A stretch of DNA of 64,000 bases from Ophiodon elongatus (GCA_016806645.1 JACSYO010001716.1:311001-375000); one strand, 5' to 3'; shown: positions 34,000 through 45,578, numbered from the stretch's first letter. Notes: generated by a model not told the origin, from the sequence alone. Translations and numbers: made by a program.

Positions 34000-36080
34000 C
34001 CCATGTGGCACATCACACACACATAATCTAGATCCTGCAGTGATTTTTTTCAAGAAGTTTTGTAAGCCATTGTTTTACTTCTTCATTTTACCATGGAACA
34101 TGAGAAAGTAGAGATAAGTAGCCAGCTACTGTATTAATAATAATTATTATATTAAATAAGTCTTGTTGAGGGTGCTTTTCAGATAAAAGATTTTACAGAA
34201 CAAAAATAGAAAACAAAAATTCAAACCCATGTTAGCCCCTGTTCTGAACCCACCCATCCACCCTGACCTCGTCCCTATATGGAGTTTGTCGCTCTTTACA
34301 CTTCCAGGGTGACAATTTCATGGATTACATAGGAATTGACTCACCACGAGATGCCACACAATCGCACACACTGTTCCTTTAAAACTGTTACAAGATTGTC
34401 ATCTATCATAAAAGTGTCGGGAATGATTAGAGAATGTGTTAATAATGTCACCATTAGGCTACATTTGCTGCAAATTTGACGTTGACAGGATAATGGTCCA
34501 TAGACTCTGAAAATCCAATTAATTGTCATTATAGATCATGTCAAATTCATATGTTTGTTTTTTTACCTAATGAGAAAAAAAACACAGCCGGTTTAACTTT
34601 TTGTTTACATTTGGATCCCTGATTGTCCTTTTAACCTGACATGAGGGACTATATGATGAAGGAGAGCCTGCACAGCTCATCCAGGATGTGCCCTGGCACC
34701 TCTCTGTCTGACCAACAAGGACGCAGCAGTATTTAATCAAATTAGCCATGAATTTACTACAGCGTATGCAAGGTCTCTACTTCATCGGCCATCTGAAGAG
34801 TCGTAAAACCCAGGCAGGGGAGAGGGCAGGATGGAGGTAACCGCACTGGGGCTGCAAAGTGTCTTAAGTGGTATAAAAAAAAATTCCCATGCCCCATTAA
34901 TTTTCAAATTAAGCACTGCCTGCCAGCACCCATTTTGTCCTTTGTCATAAAGGGATTGACGTGGAGGTTACTGCCGCCTGTCTTTATGTGTCCAACCCTT
35001 CGGGGCTTGTCTCGATCTGCTCCCTCGGGCTGCTTTTGTCTCTGTACGTCCCGGTGCTCCCGCCAATTAGCATGCTGTGTTAGCAAGCATGCACCATGCA
35101 GGGCTGAATATGCCCAAACCTGCCTCTTAGATTTCCATAATTGCACTGTGGCCTCATTATCTCATCTAGCTAACCAAGTGCTTGTGCAAAAGGCCGTGTG
35201 GATTAGTGTGTGTGTGCATGCGGTGTTCGTGCTTGTTTTTGCTTATGCCGTGCAATAAATTACATCAGCTGGTGAAGTCACCGCTGTTGCTCTGCAGGGA
35301 GGACGTACAGCTTCCCGAAAAGTACTCTGACCTTCCATCCAGTAAAAAACGGAGAGTTGGTTTGCAGCACTGAGTGCAAACTGGCTGGCAGCAGTGTGCT
35401 TATGATTCATTTTGGATGCAGAGAGGTGGGCAAATGGCACTGATTGTCTCTTAGCGGTTCATTAAGCAGCAATAAGGTCGAGCATTAGCCCCCAGCCATA
35501 TGATATTCATGGCTGCTGATACCACTTAGCCCAACATCTGCCTCTGCTGCTCATGTCAAAGTCGATCTTTAAACAAGCCAAATCAATATGCCAAAGATAA
35601 TCACATAGCACTAGAATCATGGTCTGACAGCAGGCTGAGGCAATACCTGTCTCTGTGTGGGCCTCACACACAAAGAGGCCAATCCAAGGGTTGCTGTGGG
35701 TAAATGTTTGGCTTAGTATCCACATATATATGATTACAACACCGGGCCTATAGAAAATGGCAAGGGAAGATCAGACCACACGTCATCATTAAGTCATTAG
35801 AAGAGTAAGTATAGAGAAATTATGAGAGCATAGGGTTAGACAGAATACATATACAGTATATGTCTAGAAGCTAACCAGATTGAGCTTGATTTATCCAACC
35901 TGCACATCTCCACCCTGTAAATGACTTACCTCATAAATGAGTTTTCATAATCAATAAACCATTATTGTTCTGTATATTTGTGTAGAAGTACTGTAAACTC
36001 AAATGGAACAGTATTTTCTATTTTGATGTAGAAAATCCATTATGTTTCATAGTGTTAATGTTTCAACATTTGGGAATACA
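34000..36080. other. Unique sequence, candidate conserved non-coding islands
   Basis: 34730-35660 is free of recognisable repeats, has balanced composition and contains long runs with homeodomain/Pou-like words (for example TTAGATTTCCATAATTGCAC near 35127). Such texture is usual for deeply conserved developmental enhancers. No exon is evident; frames of 60-107 codons overlap on both strands. Confidence 0.4.
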
Positions 36081-36260
36081 GCTGTTCAATTTGTTTCAAC
36101 ACCAATCATATGTCATTAGCTAGAGTCAGGACAGAGTTAGCCTAGCTTAGTATAAAAACTCAAAACAGGGGTTTGCAGCTAGCCTTGCTCTGTCCAAACG
36201 TAGTAAAAATAGACCTACCAACACTTCTAAAGCTTAATGATTGAAAAGGTATCTTGTTTT
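36080..36260. repeat. Fragment of a dispersed repeat
   Basis: GCTAGCCTTGCTCTGTCC followed by AAACGTAGTAAAAATAGACC is familiar from fish miniature elements. No termini were identified. Confidence 0.35.
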
Positions 36261-36769
36261 TTTAACCCTAACACAAACCGCGATGTTAAAACTACAATTG
36301 ACGGTTGTCAGATGACAACATGCTGAAACTATTTAATGATGAAAAACAGCATGGGCTCTGAAAGTCTTGTAGCTTTTGAAGAAAATCTGTATGGAAATGG
36401 AAACATTTTATAAAAAGTCCTCAGTTGCGTAAAAAAAGTTAGGCGCTGTTTTGTTTTTTTACCTCTGACAAAAAAGAGTTAATGGAGTATTTATAGATGG
36501 ATTGTTTCTGCTGTTGGCATATTTTCGGTTATTACCATAATGTATAAATTCTTGGCTTAGGAGAGCATGAACCATGGGTAATAGCTGACATGAAAATGGC
36601 CATGGCTTCTTTTTTTGTTTCCTGTTTGGTACTTCAACTTTGTCAACGATGATGATGATTAACCGCATGTCCTACTTACATTGAATACATTTAATAAACT
36701 AAACATATTCTTCTTGCATGTCTGATTAGTGGTCGGCCACTAGGTTGCTACCTATGGAGTAATTTTCTA

Positions 36770-36910
36770 AGCTAACCAAGTAGTTTTGTTGCCTAAACTT
36801 TACCACCACTTTACACCGTTAACCACGTGTTACTACGTTAACCGCCATCGTTTCACAACATTAACCACGTGTTACATCAACAGCCGCCACTTCACAATGT
36901 TAACCACATC
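36770..36910 (-). repeat. Fragment of the GTCAACGTTGAC-family repeat
   Basis: AAGTAGTTTTGTTGCCTAAA is the complement of the TTTAGGCAACAAAA block seen at 21155. TTAACCACGTGTTAC words follow in three near copies (36820-36870). Confidence 0.45.
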
Positions 36911-37640
36911 AAGTCACTAAGCAAAAGGATTCTTGCTCTGTTCCTTCTCTCCAGCCACAATCCCTATTCCCCTTCTCCCTTCATCACCATTTCCCGTCCA
37001 TCCACCATATGTCTTCCCGTGGGCCGCAGCGACTGCTACCAGGGATTTTCTCCCATCCCAAATCAGTGAATAAATCTGGTAAATAGTAGCAGATGATTTA
37101 CAATTAAAAAAATACTCTTGAAAGAAGTGTAGCTAAGGCTTTTTTGGGGAGGGCTGTTCTGACACGATAACTTGCGCTGATGTACCAAACCAAAAATGGA
37201 AAGGTGATTGGATGTGGTCATGTTAGCACAAGAAAATAAATAAATAGCATTCATCTTTGATCCAGTTGAAATTGCAAGGCCCTTTCACCTCCTTTACTCT
37301 GAAATTGAATCCTAAACTCTGATGGGAGGAAATATGCTCTTGAAGGAGAGGGGAAAAAAAGTAAAAAGATACGTGGAGGGAGAAAACACACTCCATTAAA
37401 TCAATTAAGTCTGCATGCTGCAGGAGCCTGGGCAGGAGGATAATTACTTAGGGAGAGTGATCAGAGACTAATCTAATGATGATGCCCTTTGCTACCCACT
37501 ACCAGACTTGATGAAGCCGCACTCCCGCGGGATTGGGCCTTGGCTGTGAAACTGAGGAAACACACACACACATGACGGGCAAGTAAGGGGGGGGGGGACT
37601 AATAATTAAACAAGTTTAAATTAGCGGGAATGAAATTAAA
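36911..37640. other. Unique sequence, candidate conserved island
   Basis: 37370-37560 (TTAAATCAATTAAGTCTGCA, then GCAGGAGCCTGGGCAGGAGG) is repeat-free and could be a conserved element. No gene. Confidence 0.35.
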
Positions 37641-37654
37641 ATGTCATGTATATT

Positions 37655-37900
37655 TTATCTATGCAGCCCAATATCACAAATCACAAATCCTCTGTCCTTA
37701 AACCCTCGATTCAAGTTAGAAAAATCTCTCAAAGAAAAAATATTTAACACGGAGAATATGGAAGACACCTCAGAAACAGCAACAGTGGAGGGATCCGTCT
37801 CCCTGGATGGACAGACATGCAGTAGATGCTGTGTGTACAGAATACACCAACATAATAAAATCACAGTTGTAAACGTATGAAGAATGGATCCAGGAGGATG
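37655..37900 (-). mobile_element. L2 LINE 3' end, diverged
   Basis: Read on the minus strand it gives CTGTGTGTACAG.. with TCTGTCCATCC, then a TTTGTGATTTGTGATATTGGGC-like end, collinear with the L2 3' region at 45300-45550. It is 5' truncated and older than the copies near 46429 and 48642. Confidence 0.75.
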
Positions 37901-39430
37901 ATGAGCAACTTCAGGTGTCGCCAAACAGACCTGAGTCACATGACCTCCACTCCATCATGGAGACCTGGGCCCTGTACTCCTTAAATCCAGCGAGGGTTTC
38001 TCAATCTGGCTACGAGCATGTTCACATAAAAGGGCCGGTGTTTGCAGCATGTGGTAAATCACAAATTGTTTAACACCATTCCACTGACAGTTGGTGATGA
38101 ACAGAATAAAGCATCGAGCCAGAAAAAGCAGGGAAGAAGAATTCTGCAAGCTGGGAAACATGGATGTAAACAAAGCAGATTTAAGCCCCTTGATTGCGTG
38201 ATATTGAGTTATATAAATAAGATTGACTTGACTTGAAATTTACTTGATGAGAAATATTTTTAAAAGGATAGGAAGGAAATGCATTCAACACAAGTGTTAG
38301 ACGTCAAAGATGCACACAGCACATTTTAGTGGTGTATATTGAATGTTAAGGAATTTTTTGATTACAGAAAACTCTACGGGGCACTTTTAAGGTGGTGTTG
38401 ATCTTGAGCCACACATAAACACGTATAGGGTTTTTTTCATTGACACTTACGGCTGTGCAGAGTCAAACTAAGTCAAGCCAAGTCAGCAAATATGTGAGAA
38501 AAAGGGGCTATAATGACAGAAAACTGAATTCAGAATTGAAACACTGTAGCTAAAAGTGGTCAGTAGTGGTTTCCAAAATAATGGTAAATGTATTATAGGG
38601 AAAAAGAAAGCAGATAAAAAGTGTGCATTGAGGCGACTTTAATAACTCCAGGAAATTCTCAGTGTGCTTGTGAGAGCGCGAGAGCATGTAAATATGAATA
38701 TTGAAGTGTGCTGACAATGCTGACTCTTTCTACCACCTATCCAGACTGTCCACTTTTTACTCATACTTTAACTTCTGCCTGCAGTTTGTCCTGTTGGCAT
38801 TACACGTTTGTTAATTATTACCATACCTGAAGACGTGATGACAAAACGTTTCTTCCTCTTTTGAAAGGAAAGACAACATCTTCACTGTGGAAATCATGCC
38901 ATCCGCTGTATTTTGCTCTGGGCCTAGTGTGAATTATTAAGACAGGGAATGGGTTTCACTGTGCAAAACATGACCTCTAATGTCTGTCCATTAATGAGAC
39001 ATAACTACTATTGTTTTCGGCGTGGTATTGGCTCCTTTTAAAGTGTTTCTGGGTTAATGCTGCTGTGATGGTACTGTGTACTGCTCACCCCTTTTTAAAG
39101 TAAAAAAAAAAGGTTTTGCAGGTCACACACTTTGGTGATTTCTGTTGCAGTCATGTGATTTGGTGCCTGGCATATCTTCATTTTAAAAAGTGCATAATTA
39201 TCAGAAAGGTGATGCAATTGAGAATGACCACATGGTGTCCAGCACTTGAACTGAGCATTTCATCTTCTGTAAATGGAAAGCAGGAGAGGACGTTTTTGAT
39301 GCACTAAATGCCTCATTGAAGCTGTCTGTCTCTCTACATTGACTTTGCCTGCCTGTGAACTGCCTTGTTGTTTATTCTCTTCCTGCCTGGTGAACGGCTA
39401 ATACTCCCTCTCTCCCCTCTTTCTCTCTGT
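37901..39430. other. Non-coding sequence
   Basis: No gene. A TAAGATTGACTTGACTTGAA tail near 38218 suggests another retroposed fragment. 38640-39060 is largely unique. Confidence 0.35.
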
Positions 39431-39435
39431 TTCAG

Positions 39436-39634
39436 CCAGCATGGAGAAGACAAGGATTATCCCTCCAGAGGATTTACACTTGACAGAGAGCGGGGTGCTT
39501 TTTGAACTTTCACTGACTGAAGCCTCCTCTCACTCCCAAGCTGTTCACGAGGCACGAGTGGCTCAGACATATGAGCGAAGAGGATGATGTCAGAGATATA
39601 GAGAAGAGAAAGACATGGAGGGAGAGAAGGCTCA
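39436..39634 (+). other. Candidate spliced exon, non-coding or UTR
   Basis: A strong acceptor ends at 39435: a pyrimidine tract of about 30 bases, then TCTGTTTCAG. A strong donor begins at 39635 (CTCA/GTAAGTGAGG). This frames a 199-bp exon. The longest frame runs from ATG at 39441 to TGA at 39587 (48 codons, beginning MEKTRIIPPEDLHLTESG). The other two frames close within 70 bases, so the exon is not an ordinary internal coding exon. It may be a 5' UTR exon with an upstream frame, a last coding piece, or part of a long non-coding RNA. It lies in repeat-free, slightly G/C-richer sequence. I cannot name a gene. Confidence 0.45.
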
Positions 39635-39639
39635 GTAAG

Positions 39640-40129
39640 TGAGGCGGGAGATAAACAAGAAGAGGGCTTCTGCTTTGGAAGCAGTCACCTGGTCCAGTGA
39701 GGTTTAATTAAATTGAAATGGGAGATGCCTTCAGCATTTACTCCGTGTCTTCCTTGCTATTCATGATATTTTCCAGAAAAGGCAGCGCACTGTATTCACA
39801 GTTTACATCGGGACGGCTTCAAGTGACATCATTGATCAGCACTACTTCTATGATAGAAGTGAGTGCATCGTCTGCAAACCGTGCATGGTAATAAATTAAT
39901 GTGATTTGTCAAAGACTTCCACACAGTTCTTAAACGTACAGAATGCATCTTGTGTGGATCAGCGGATTTCGTGCATGGTGCAGAGGATCCAGCACAGAAC
40001 CAAAACTTCAGCACATCAGGCTGTCCTCCGCCAGCATTCATAGTTATAGAATGATGCGCTGTAATTTGTCAATATCCCAATCCGTATTTAATCCACATAA
40101 TCATGAACCAGATTGCATAAGTCAAACAG
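39640..40129. other. Unique non-coding sequence
   Basis: Would be intronic if the preceding exon is real. No frame or repeat is supported. Confidence 0.35.
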
Positions 40130-40340
40130 GCAGGTGGATGGGTCAAACAAATAATGTTCTTTCTCCCAGGAGACCACTGTTCGGTCCCCGTGTGAAACGA
40201 GAAGTCAACGTTGATTTATTTGTCACAAAATGTGCGTTCTTCAGTAACAGCGCTTCAGTAGTTTACAACTAACCCAAACAACGATCTTTCCTAAAGTAGT
40301 TTTGTAGCCTAAACCTAATTGAGTTGTTTCCAGTGAAGAC
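40130..40340 (-). repeat. Dispersed GTCAACGTTGAC-family repeat, minus orientation
   Basis: In plus-strand order: GGTGGATGGGTCAAACAA, CCAGGAGACCACTGTTCGG, GTGTGAAACG, AAGTCAACGTTGATTTA, then GTAGTTTTGTAGCCTAAACC. This is the exact reverse order of the copy at 21110. Confidence 0.65.
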
Positions 40341-41518
40341 GGATGTTTATTTTGAAAAGACTTATGTACGTAACAAGCGGAAATTGACACGTGTTGCTGG
40401 ACATTCGGAGGAAAAGACACCGGAGTAAGTTTTTGTAAGATATCATATGAACCATTGTATGAGGAAATATTGCACTGGTGATGCTCACAAAGCTGTTGTG
40501 TTCACTCTGGCTGGTTGGCATGAAGACCAACTCAACGCAGGAGCAGTGCAGTGAATGTTATAAGGATGCGTTTTTGATGATGTTGAAGAATTATGCTTTT
40601 TTTCAGCTTTTTTAGGTATTTGATGGCTGCTCATTCCAAATATTTGGAGGGGCAAATATCCATGTGTAGTTTATTGTGGTCGGGGCGTGATCAATTACAC
40701 GCCTGTCAGGATTGATGTACTCACTAAAGATGACAGTCCCAATACAGTAATATTTCTACACTTAGTCTGTAATACTATGTACCGTGGACAAACCTATAAA
40801 AAAATAGTTTAATACCCATCCAGATACAATAATTACAACTTCCTCGACACTCCCAGTTATTTTGTGAGGTTCCATGAATTTAAAAAAGGCTTAAACAAAC
40901 GTACAAATTCATTCTAGGTTTTGCTTTATTCATTAGACACAAGAGACTGAACCTCCCACTGTTGGGAATGTTAATGATTTTCTTTTCTTTCTCTACCCCT
41001 CTGTTTTAGTTGCTGTCTGTACTTATTGTGTGTATCAACTGCGTGTGTGGGGGTGGGTGCCATCATGAGCGTTACGTGTGTGGGTGCATCTGTGAAACAC
41101 TAATGAGGATTGGAAGCTCTAAGTGTGTATCATGTAGTTCGTTGCCGAGCAAACAAAGATTTCATTTTTATCTTTTATTTTCTTGAACGTCCTCCCTCTT
41201 TCCTCTGGCGATAATCTGGACCACCTGATGAATACACGCATGGCCAGATATTTATAGATACCGAGTAAAGTCAGATTCATTTCTATACAATATCATGAGC
41301 CGAACAAAGTGCTTTCCAAACATGTAGGCAAATTAAAGCAGGTCAACACAGCACACAACAACATGATTCAAGTCTAGCTACGACCACTTTAGGATGGACT
41401 GTATCAGATGCTATCTAAGTATTAGAACAGCACAGTCGCCATTGTCTGCTTCCACTAACAGATCATTGTCAACTTTTAAAAGAGCCCATTCCGTGCTGCT
41501 CTCCATTACCAAATATTT
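40341..41518. other. Non-coding sequence
   Basis: No gene or named repeat. 41150-41340 is unique and could hold a conserved element. Confidence 0.35.
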
Positions 41519-41544
41519 CCTAACCCTAACCCTAACCCTAACCC
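41519..41544 (-). repeat. Short telomere-like repeat
   Basis: Four uninterrupted CCCTAA-type units (TTAGGG on the complement) in otherwise ordinary sequence, 55 bp before a CA microsatellite. Confidence 0.9.
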
Positions 41545-41596
41545 ATATGTGGTTATTTCACAAACAGTTTACATCAATTATCATAAAATACCATTC

Positions 41597-41599
<3 letters not shown>

Positions 41600-41653
<54 letters not shown>
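41600..41653 (+). repeat. CA microsatellite
   Basis: About 27 uninterrupted CA units. Confidence 0.97.
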
Positions 41654-41659
<6 letters not shown>

Positions 41660-41759
41660 CTACAGCTACTACGGCACAGTCATCAACATTCTCAACAGCG
41701 GGCGGTCAAGTCTTTTTTTAACGTGAAGCCCAGTAGTGAGAGAGAGAGAGAGACAAGGA

Positions 41760-42180
41760 GCCTCTCATGCCTTTAATGGACCGCTATGAAATATTGAACA
41801 TGCTGTGATCCTGAGCGCAGTAATCATCTGAGGCGTGCTGACGGCAAGGAGGAGGAGGAAGAGGAGGCTGAGGAGGAGGGCTGGGAGGGTTGAGGTTAAA
41901 ATATCATTAACCTGACAGCCTGTATGTACAGCAGCATTTGAAAATAAATTAATGACAGTGATCAAACAGCCTGCAAGCCCTCGGCGTGCTGCTCAACGCT
42001 GCTTGCACCATTCTGCTGCCGTCTGCAACTGCTCTCACTGATCTCATGTTGAGATACAGCCTGCAAAAGGTTATTTTCAAGGCAGGGATACATGAATGGC
42101 CTACTTATATATAATATTTTGCTGTCTCCCAAGTCAGTAGCTTTGGTCATGCAGACAAATGATGTTCGTAATTTCTCAAA
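41760..42180. other. Unique sequence, candidate conserved island
   Basis: TTTGAAAATAAATTAATGAC and neighbouring text at 41930-42070 is repeat-free and balanced in composition. No frame is supported. Confidence 0.35.
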
Positions 42181-42189
42181 CCTGCACTG

Positions 42190-42810
42190 TCTTGGTGACA
42201 GTGACTATTTATGAAATAATAAACTCTCTGAATAGCATTCTATTCTTTGACTTTTTTTTCATGACATACCATACTGTCATCTTTTTATGACATCATATAC
42301 TATGACTGTTTTGTGGTATACTCTGATTTATTATGACACTTTAATGCCAAACTCTTCTTTGACTTTTCCATGCATACCACACCATATCATATACATATAA
42401 TATACTATACTATTACTTTTTATGTCAGACATTTTCATGAAATAATACACTTTGAATTTGTATGGCATACTACACTATGCATTTTTTAAATATTCTATGC
42501 AATACCTTACTACAACTTTTTTTTATGGCATATGACTTTTGGACATCTGTATGCCATACTCCTCTACTCTACTTTTTATATCTTGCTATGACTATTCAGG
42601 AAATAATACATAATGAATTTGAATGGCATACTCCATTATAGCTTTGTTGTGATATATCACAATATAACTTTTGTATGACATACTATACTCTAACTGTTTT
42701 GATAACATACTGTACTGTCGTCTTTTTATGGCATACTATACTCTAACTGTTTTGTGGCATACTTGACTTGACTCTCATACGCATACGTTACTATATTTAT
42801 ACCACACTAT
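42190..42810. repeat. Diverged AT-rich tandem array, segment 1
   Basis: Irregular repetition of words such as TTTTTATGGCATACTATAC, ATACTATGACTTTT and CATACTATACTATGAC, with periods of roughly 20 to 45 bp. Units are diverged and not cleanly phased. The same words resume at 45790, 47030 and 48935 after inserted elements, so the array was once continuous. Confidence 0.8.
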
Positions 42811-42814
42811 GGTA

Positions 42815-42909
42815 TGACTGTGGCTCAGTGGTGAGCAGGCTCGTCCTTCAATCAGAGGATCGGCAGTTCGCTAGTCCATATTGATGTGTCCTTGGGCGAG
42901 ACATTAAAC
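42815..42909 (+). mobile_element. SINE family 1, 5' half (split by L2)
   Basis: GACTGTGGCTCAGTGGTGAG, then CAGGCTCGTCCTTCAATC, AGAGGATCGGCAGTTCG and GTGTCCTTGGGCGAGACATT. The copy breaks off at ATTAAAC (42903-42909), exactly where the L2 begins. The remaining half resumes at 45579. Confidence 0.92.
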
Positions 42910-45000
42910 TCCTGTACTAACTTTGGTCCGTCCCAGATTGATCATCTCGTCGATAGTGCTACAGGCTCACTGAGATTGACACTAGACTCTATAGCCCCTC
43001 TAAAAAAGAAGATAATAAAGCAGAGGAGGTTCGCTCCATGGTATAACCCTGAAACCCGCAAAATAAAACAAACACTGCGAAAGCTTGAAAGGATATGGCG
43101 TTCCACCAATTTAGAAGAATCTCGGTTAGTTTGGCGAGATAGTCTGAAAACATATAAGAAGGCCCTCCGTAATGCCAGAGCAGCCTATTACTCACTAATA
43201 ATAGAGAAAAATAAGAACAACCCCAGATTTCTCTTCAGCACTGTAGCCAGGCTGACACAGAGTCACAGCTCTGTTGAGCCGTGTATTCCTATAGATCTCA
43301 GTAGTAATGATTTCATGAGCTTCTTCAATGATAAGATTCTAACTATTAGAGACAAGATTAATGGTCTCTTGCCCTCAACCAGTGCCGATCTATCCTTGGA
43401 GGCAGCTATAAGCCCTGATATATGTATGGACGGCTTCTCTCTCATCGACTTTAAAAAATTGTCTTCAACAATTTCCTCTTCTAGATCTTCTACCTGTCTC
43501 TTGGACCCCGTCCCGACGAGGCTGCTTAAAGAAGTTTTACCTTTGATTGGCACCTGTTTGCTGGATATTGTCAATCTGTCTTTACAAACAGGCCATGTAC
43601 CACAGTCTTTTAAAGTAGCTGTGATCAAGCCTCTTCTCAAGAAGCCCACTCTTGATCCAGAGGTGTTGGCTAACTATAGACCGATCTCTAACCTTCCTTT
43701 CCTCTCTAAGATCCTTGAGAAAGTAGTTGCAAATCAGTTATGTGACTTTCTACAGAACAATAGTTTATTTGAGGATTTTCAGTCAGGATTTAAAAAACAC
43801 CACAGCACAGAGACAGCACTGGTGAAAATTACTAATGACCTCCTAATTGCATCAGATAAAGGACTTGTCTCTGTTCTTGTCTTGTTGGACCTTAGTGCTG
43901 CATTCGACACCATTGACCATCACATCCTATTACAGAGATTAGAACATTTGATTGGCATTAAAGGCACCGCACTAGGCTGGTTGGAGTCCTATTTATCGGA
44001 TCGATCTCAATTTGTATATGTAAACGATGAATCCTCGATGACCACCAACGTCAGTCACGGAGTTCCACAAGGTTCTGTGCTTGGACCAATCTTATTCACC
44101 TTATATATGCTTCCTCTGGGCAATATTATCAGAAGACACTCCATAGACTTTCATTGTTATGCTGATGATACTCAATTATATATATCGATCAAGCCAGACG
44201 AAACCAACCAGCTTGCTAAACTTCAAGCATGTCTTAAAGATATAAAAACATGGATGACCTGCAACTTCCTGATGTTAAACTCAGACAAAACTGAAGTTAT
44301 TTTATTAGGCCCAGAACACCTCCGGAATCAACTATCTAATGATATAGTTTCTCTTGATGGCATTGCCCTGGCATCCAGGACCACCGTAAAGAATCTCGGA
44401 GTTATCTCTGATCAGGACTTGTCCTTTAACTCTCACGTAAAACAAATCTCAAGGACTGCCTTTTTTCACCTACGTAACATTTCAAAAATTAGACACATCC
44501 TGTCTCAAAGCGATGCAGAAAAATTAGTTCACGTATTTGTTACTTCTAGACTGGACTACTGTAACTCCTTATTATCAGGCTGCTCTAATAAGTCTCTTAA
44601 ATCTCTCCAGTTGATCCAGAATGCTGCAGCTCGTGTACTAACAAAAACTAAGAGAAGAGATCATATTACTTCTGTATTAGCTTCTCTTCACTGGCTCCCT
44701 GTAAAATCCAGAGTCAAATTTAAAATCCTTCTCCTCACCTACAAAGCCTTAATTGGTGAGGCACCATCATATCTTAAGGATCTCATAGTACCATATTTCC
44801 CCACTAGAGAGCTGCGCTCACTGAATGCGGGGCTGCTTGTGGTTCCTAGCGTCTTAAAAAGTAGGATGGGAGCCAGAGCCTTCAGTTATCAAGCTCCTCT
44901 TCTATGGAACCAGCTTCCACTTTCAGTCCGGTGGGCAGACACAGTGACCACATTTAAGAGTAGACTTAAGACTTTCCTCTTTGATAGCGCTTATAGTTAG
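42886..45000 (+). CDS. L2-clade LINE reverse transcriptase frame with SINE-derived start
   Basis: An open frame of 704 codons, uninterrupted. It encodes the region after the endonuclease plus a full reverse transcriptase, which copies the element's RNA at the target site. Visible motifs: NYRPISNLPFLSKILEKVV (fingers), SGFKKHHSTETAL, LLDLSAAFDTIDH with catalytic D335, GVPQGSVLGP from residue 392, and YADD at 425-428 with catalytic D427 and D428. The C-terminal part (LDYCNSLLSG, LQLIQNAAARVLTKT, HWLPV) is typical of the L2/CR1 group. The upstream apurinic endonuclease domain is missing, so the copy is 5' truncated and cannot move alone. The first eight codons (MSLGETLN, 42886-42909) come from the host SINE; L2 sequence starts at codon 9. 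Intact coding over 2 kb suggests a young insertion. Confidence 0.92.
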   Translation: MSLGETLNSCTNFGPSQIDHLVDSATGSLRLTLDSIAPLKKKIIKQRRFAPWYNPETRKIKQTLRKLERIWRSTNLEESRLVWRDSLKTYKKALRNARAAYYSLIIEKNKNNPRFLFSTVARLTQSHSSVEPCIPIDLSSNDFMSFFNDKILTIRDKINGLLPSTSADLSLEAAISPDICMDGFSLIDFKKLSSTISSSRSSTCLLDPVPTRLLKEVLPLIGTCLLDIVNLSLQTGHVPQSFKVAVIKPLLKKPTLDPEVLANYRPISNLPFLSKILEKVVANQLCDFLQNNSLFEDFQSGFKKHHSTETALVKITNDLLIASDKGLVSVLVLLDLSAAFDTIDHHILLQRLEHLIGIKGTALGWLESYLSDRSQFVYVNDESSMTTNVSHGVPQGSVLGPILFTLYMLPLGNIIRRHSIDFHCYADDTQLYISIKPDETNQLAKLQACLKDIKTWMTCNFLMLNSDKTEVILLGPEHLRNQLSNDIVSLDGIALASRTTVKNLGVISDQDLSFNSHVKQISRTAFFHLRNISKIRHILSQSDAEKLVHVFVTSRLDYCNSLLSGCSNKSLKSLQLIQNAAARVLTKTKRRDHITSVLASLHWLPVKSRVKFKILLLTYKALIGEAPSYLKDLIVPYFPTRELRSLNAGLLVVPSVLKSRMGARAFSYQAPLLWNQLPLSVRWADTVTTFKSRLKTFLFDSAYS

Positions 45001-45578
45001 GGCTGGCTCAGGTTTGCCCTGGTCCATTCTTTCCAGCCCCTTGATATGCTGCTATAGGCCCAGACTGCTGGGGGACAACTTAGGATACACTGAGCTCCTC
45101 TATCCTTTTCTCTCTCTCCTTCTGTATGAATTCATGTTCTATAAATGCACATTACTAACTCTACTTCTTCCCTCGGAGTCTTTGTGCTTTCTCGCCCCGC
45201 AGGTTTCCACGAATCGTGGTTGCATCTGGACCCTGGTCCTGCCTCCTGGTTCCTTCCGTGGAACTGCTGACGCATATTCTTTTCTATTTTATGTGAATTC
45301 AACGTGTTGTAACTCTGTTATGCTGTTCATTCTGTACACATGACATCTATTTTCGTACTCTGTCCATCCTGGGAGAGAGATCCTCCTCTGCTGCTCTCCT
45401 GAAGGTTTCTTCCATTTTTCTCCCTGTTGATAGGGTTTTTTGGGGGAGTTTTTCCTGAGTCGATGAGAGGTTCTGGGACAGAGGATGTCAGTGTGTACAG
45501 ATTGTAAAGCCCTCTGATGCAAATTTGTAATTTGTGATTTTGGGCTGTACAAAAATAAATTGAATTGAATTGAATTGA
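42910..45578 (+). mobile_element. L2 LINE, 5' truncated, inserted in a SINE
   Basis: It contains the RT coding region and a 3' UTR of about 580 bp (with TCCTGAAGGTTTCTTCC and CTCTGATGCAAATTTG). It ends in TTTTGGGCTGTACAAAAATA and repeated TTGAA units, as L2 elements do instead of poly(A). It is flanked by the 7-bp target duplication ATTAAAC (42903-42909 and 45579-45585). The interrupted SINE reads continuously when the insert is ignored, so both borders are exact. Confidence 0.93.

Noticed and set aside
41394..41776. 110- and 75-codon frames with Thr-His repeats
   Set aside because: They are made by the CA microsatellite; the flanks show no domain.
43263..43649. Antisense 128-codon frame under the L2 RT
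   Set aside because: Shadow of the well-supported sense frame.
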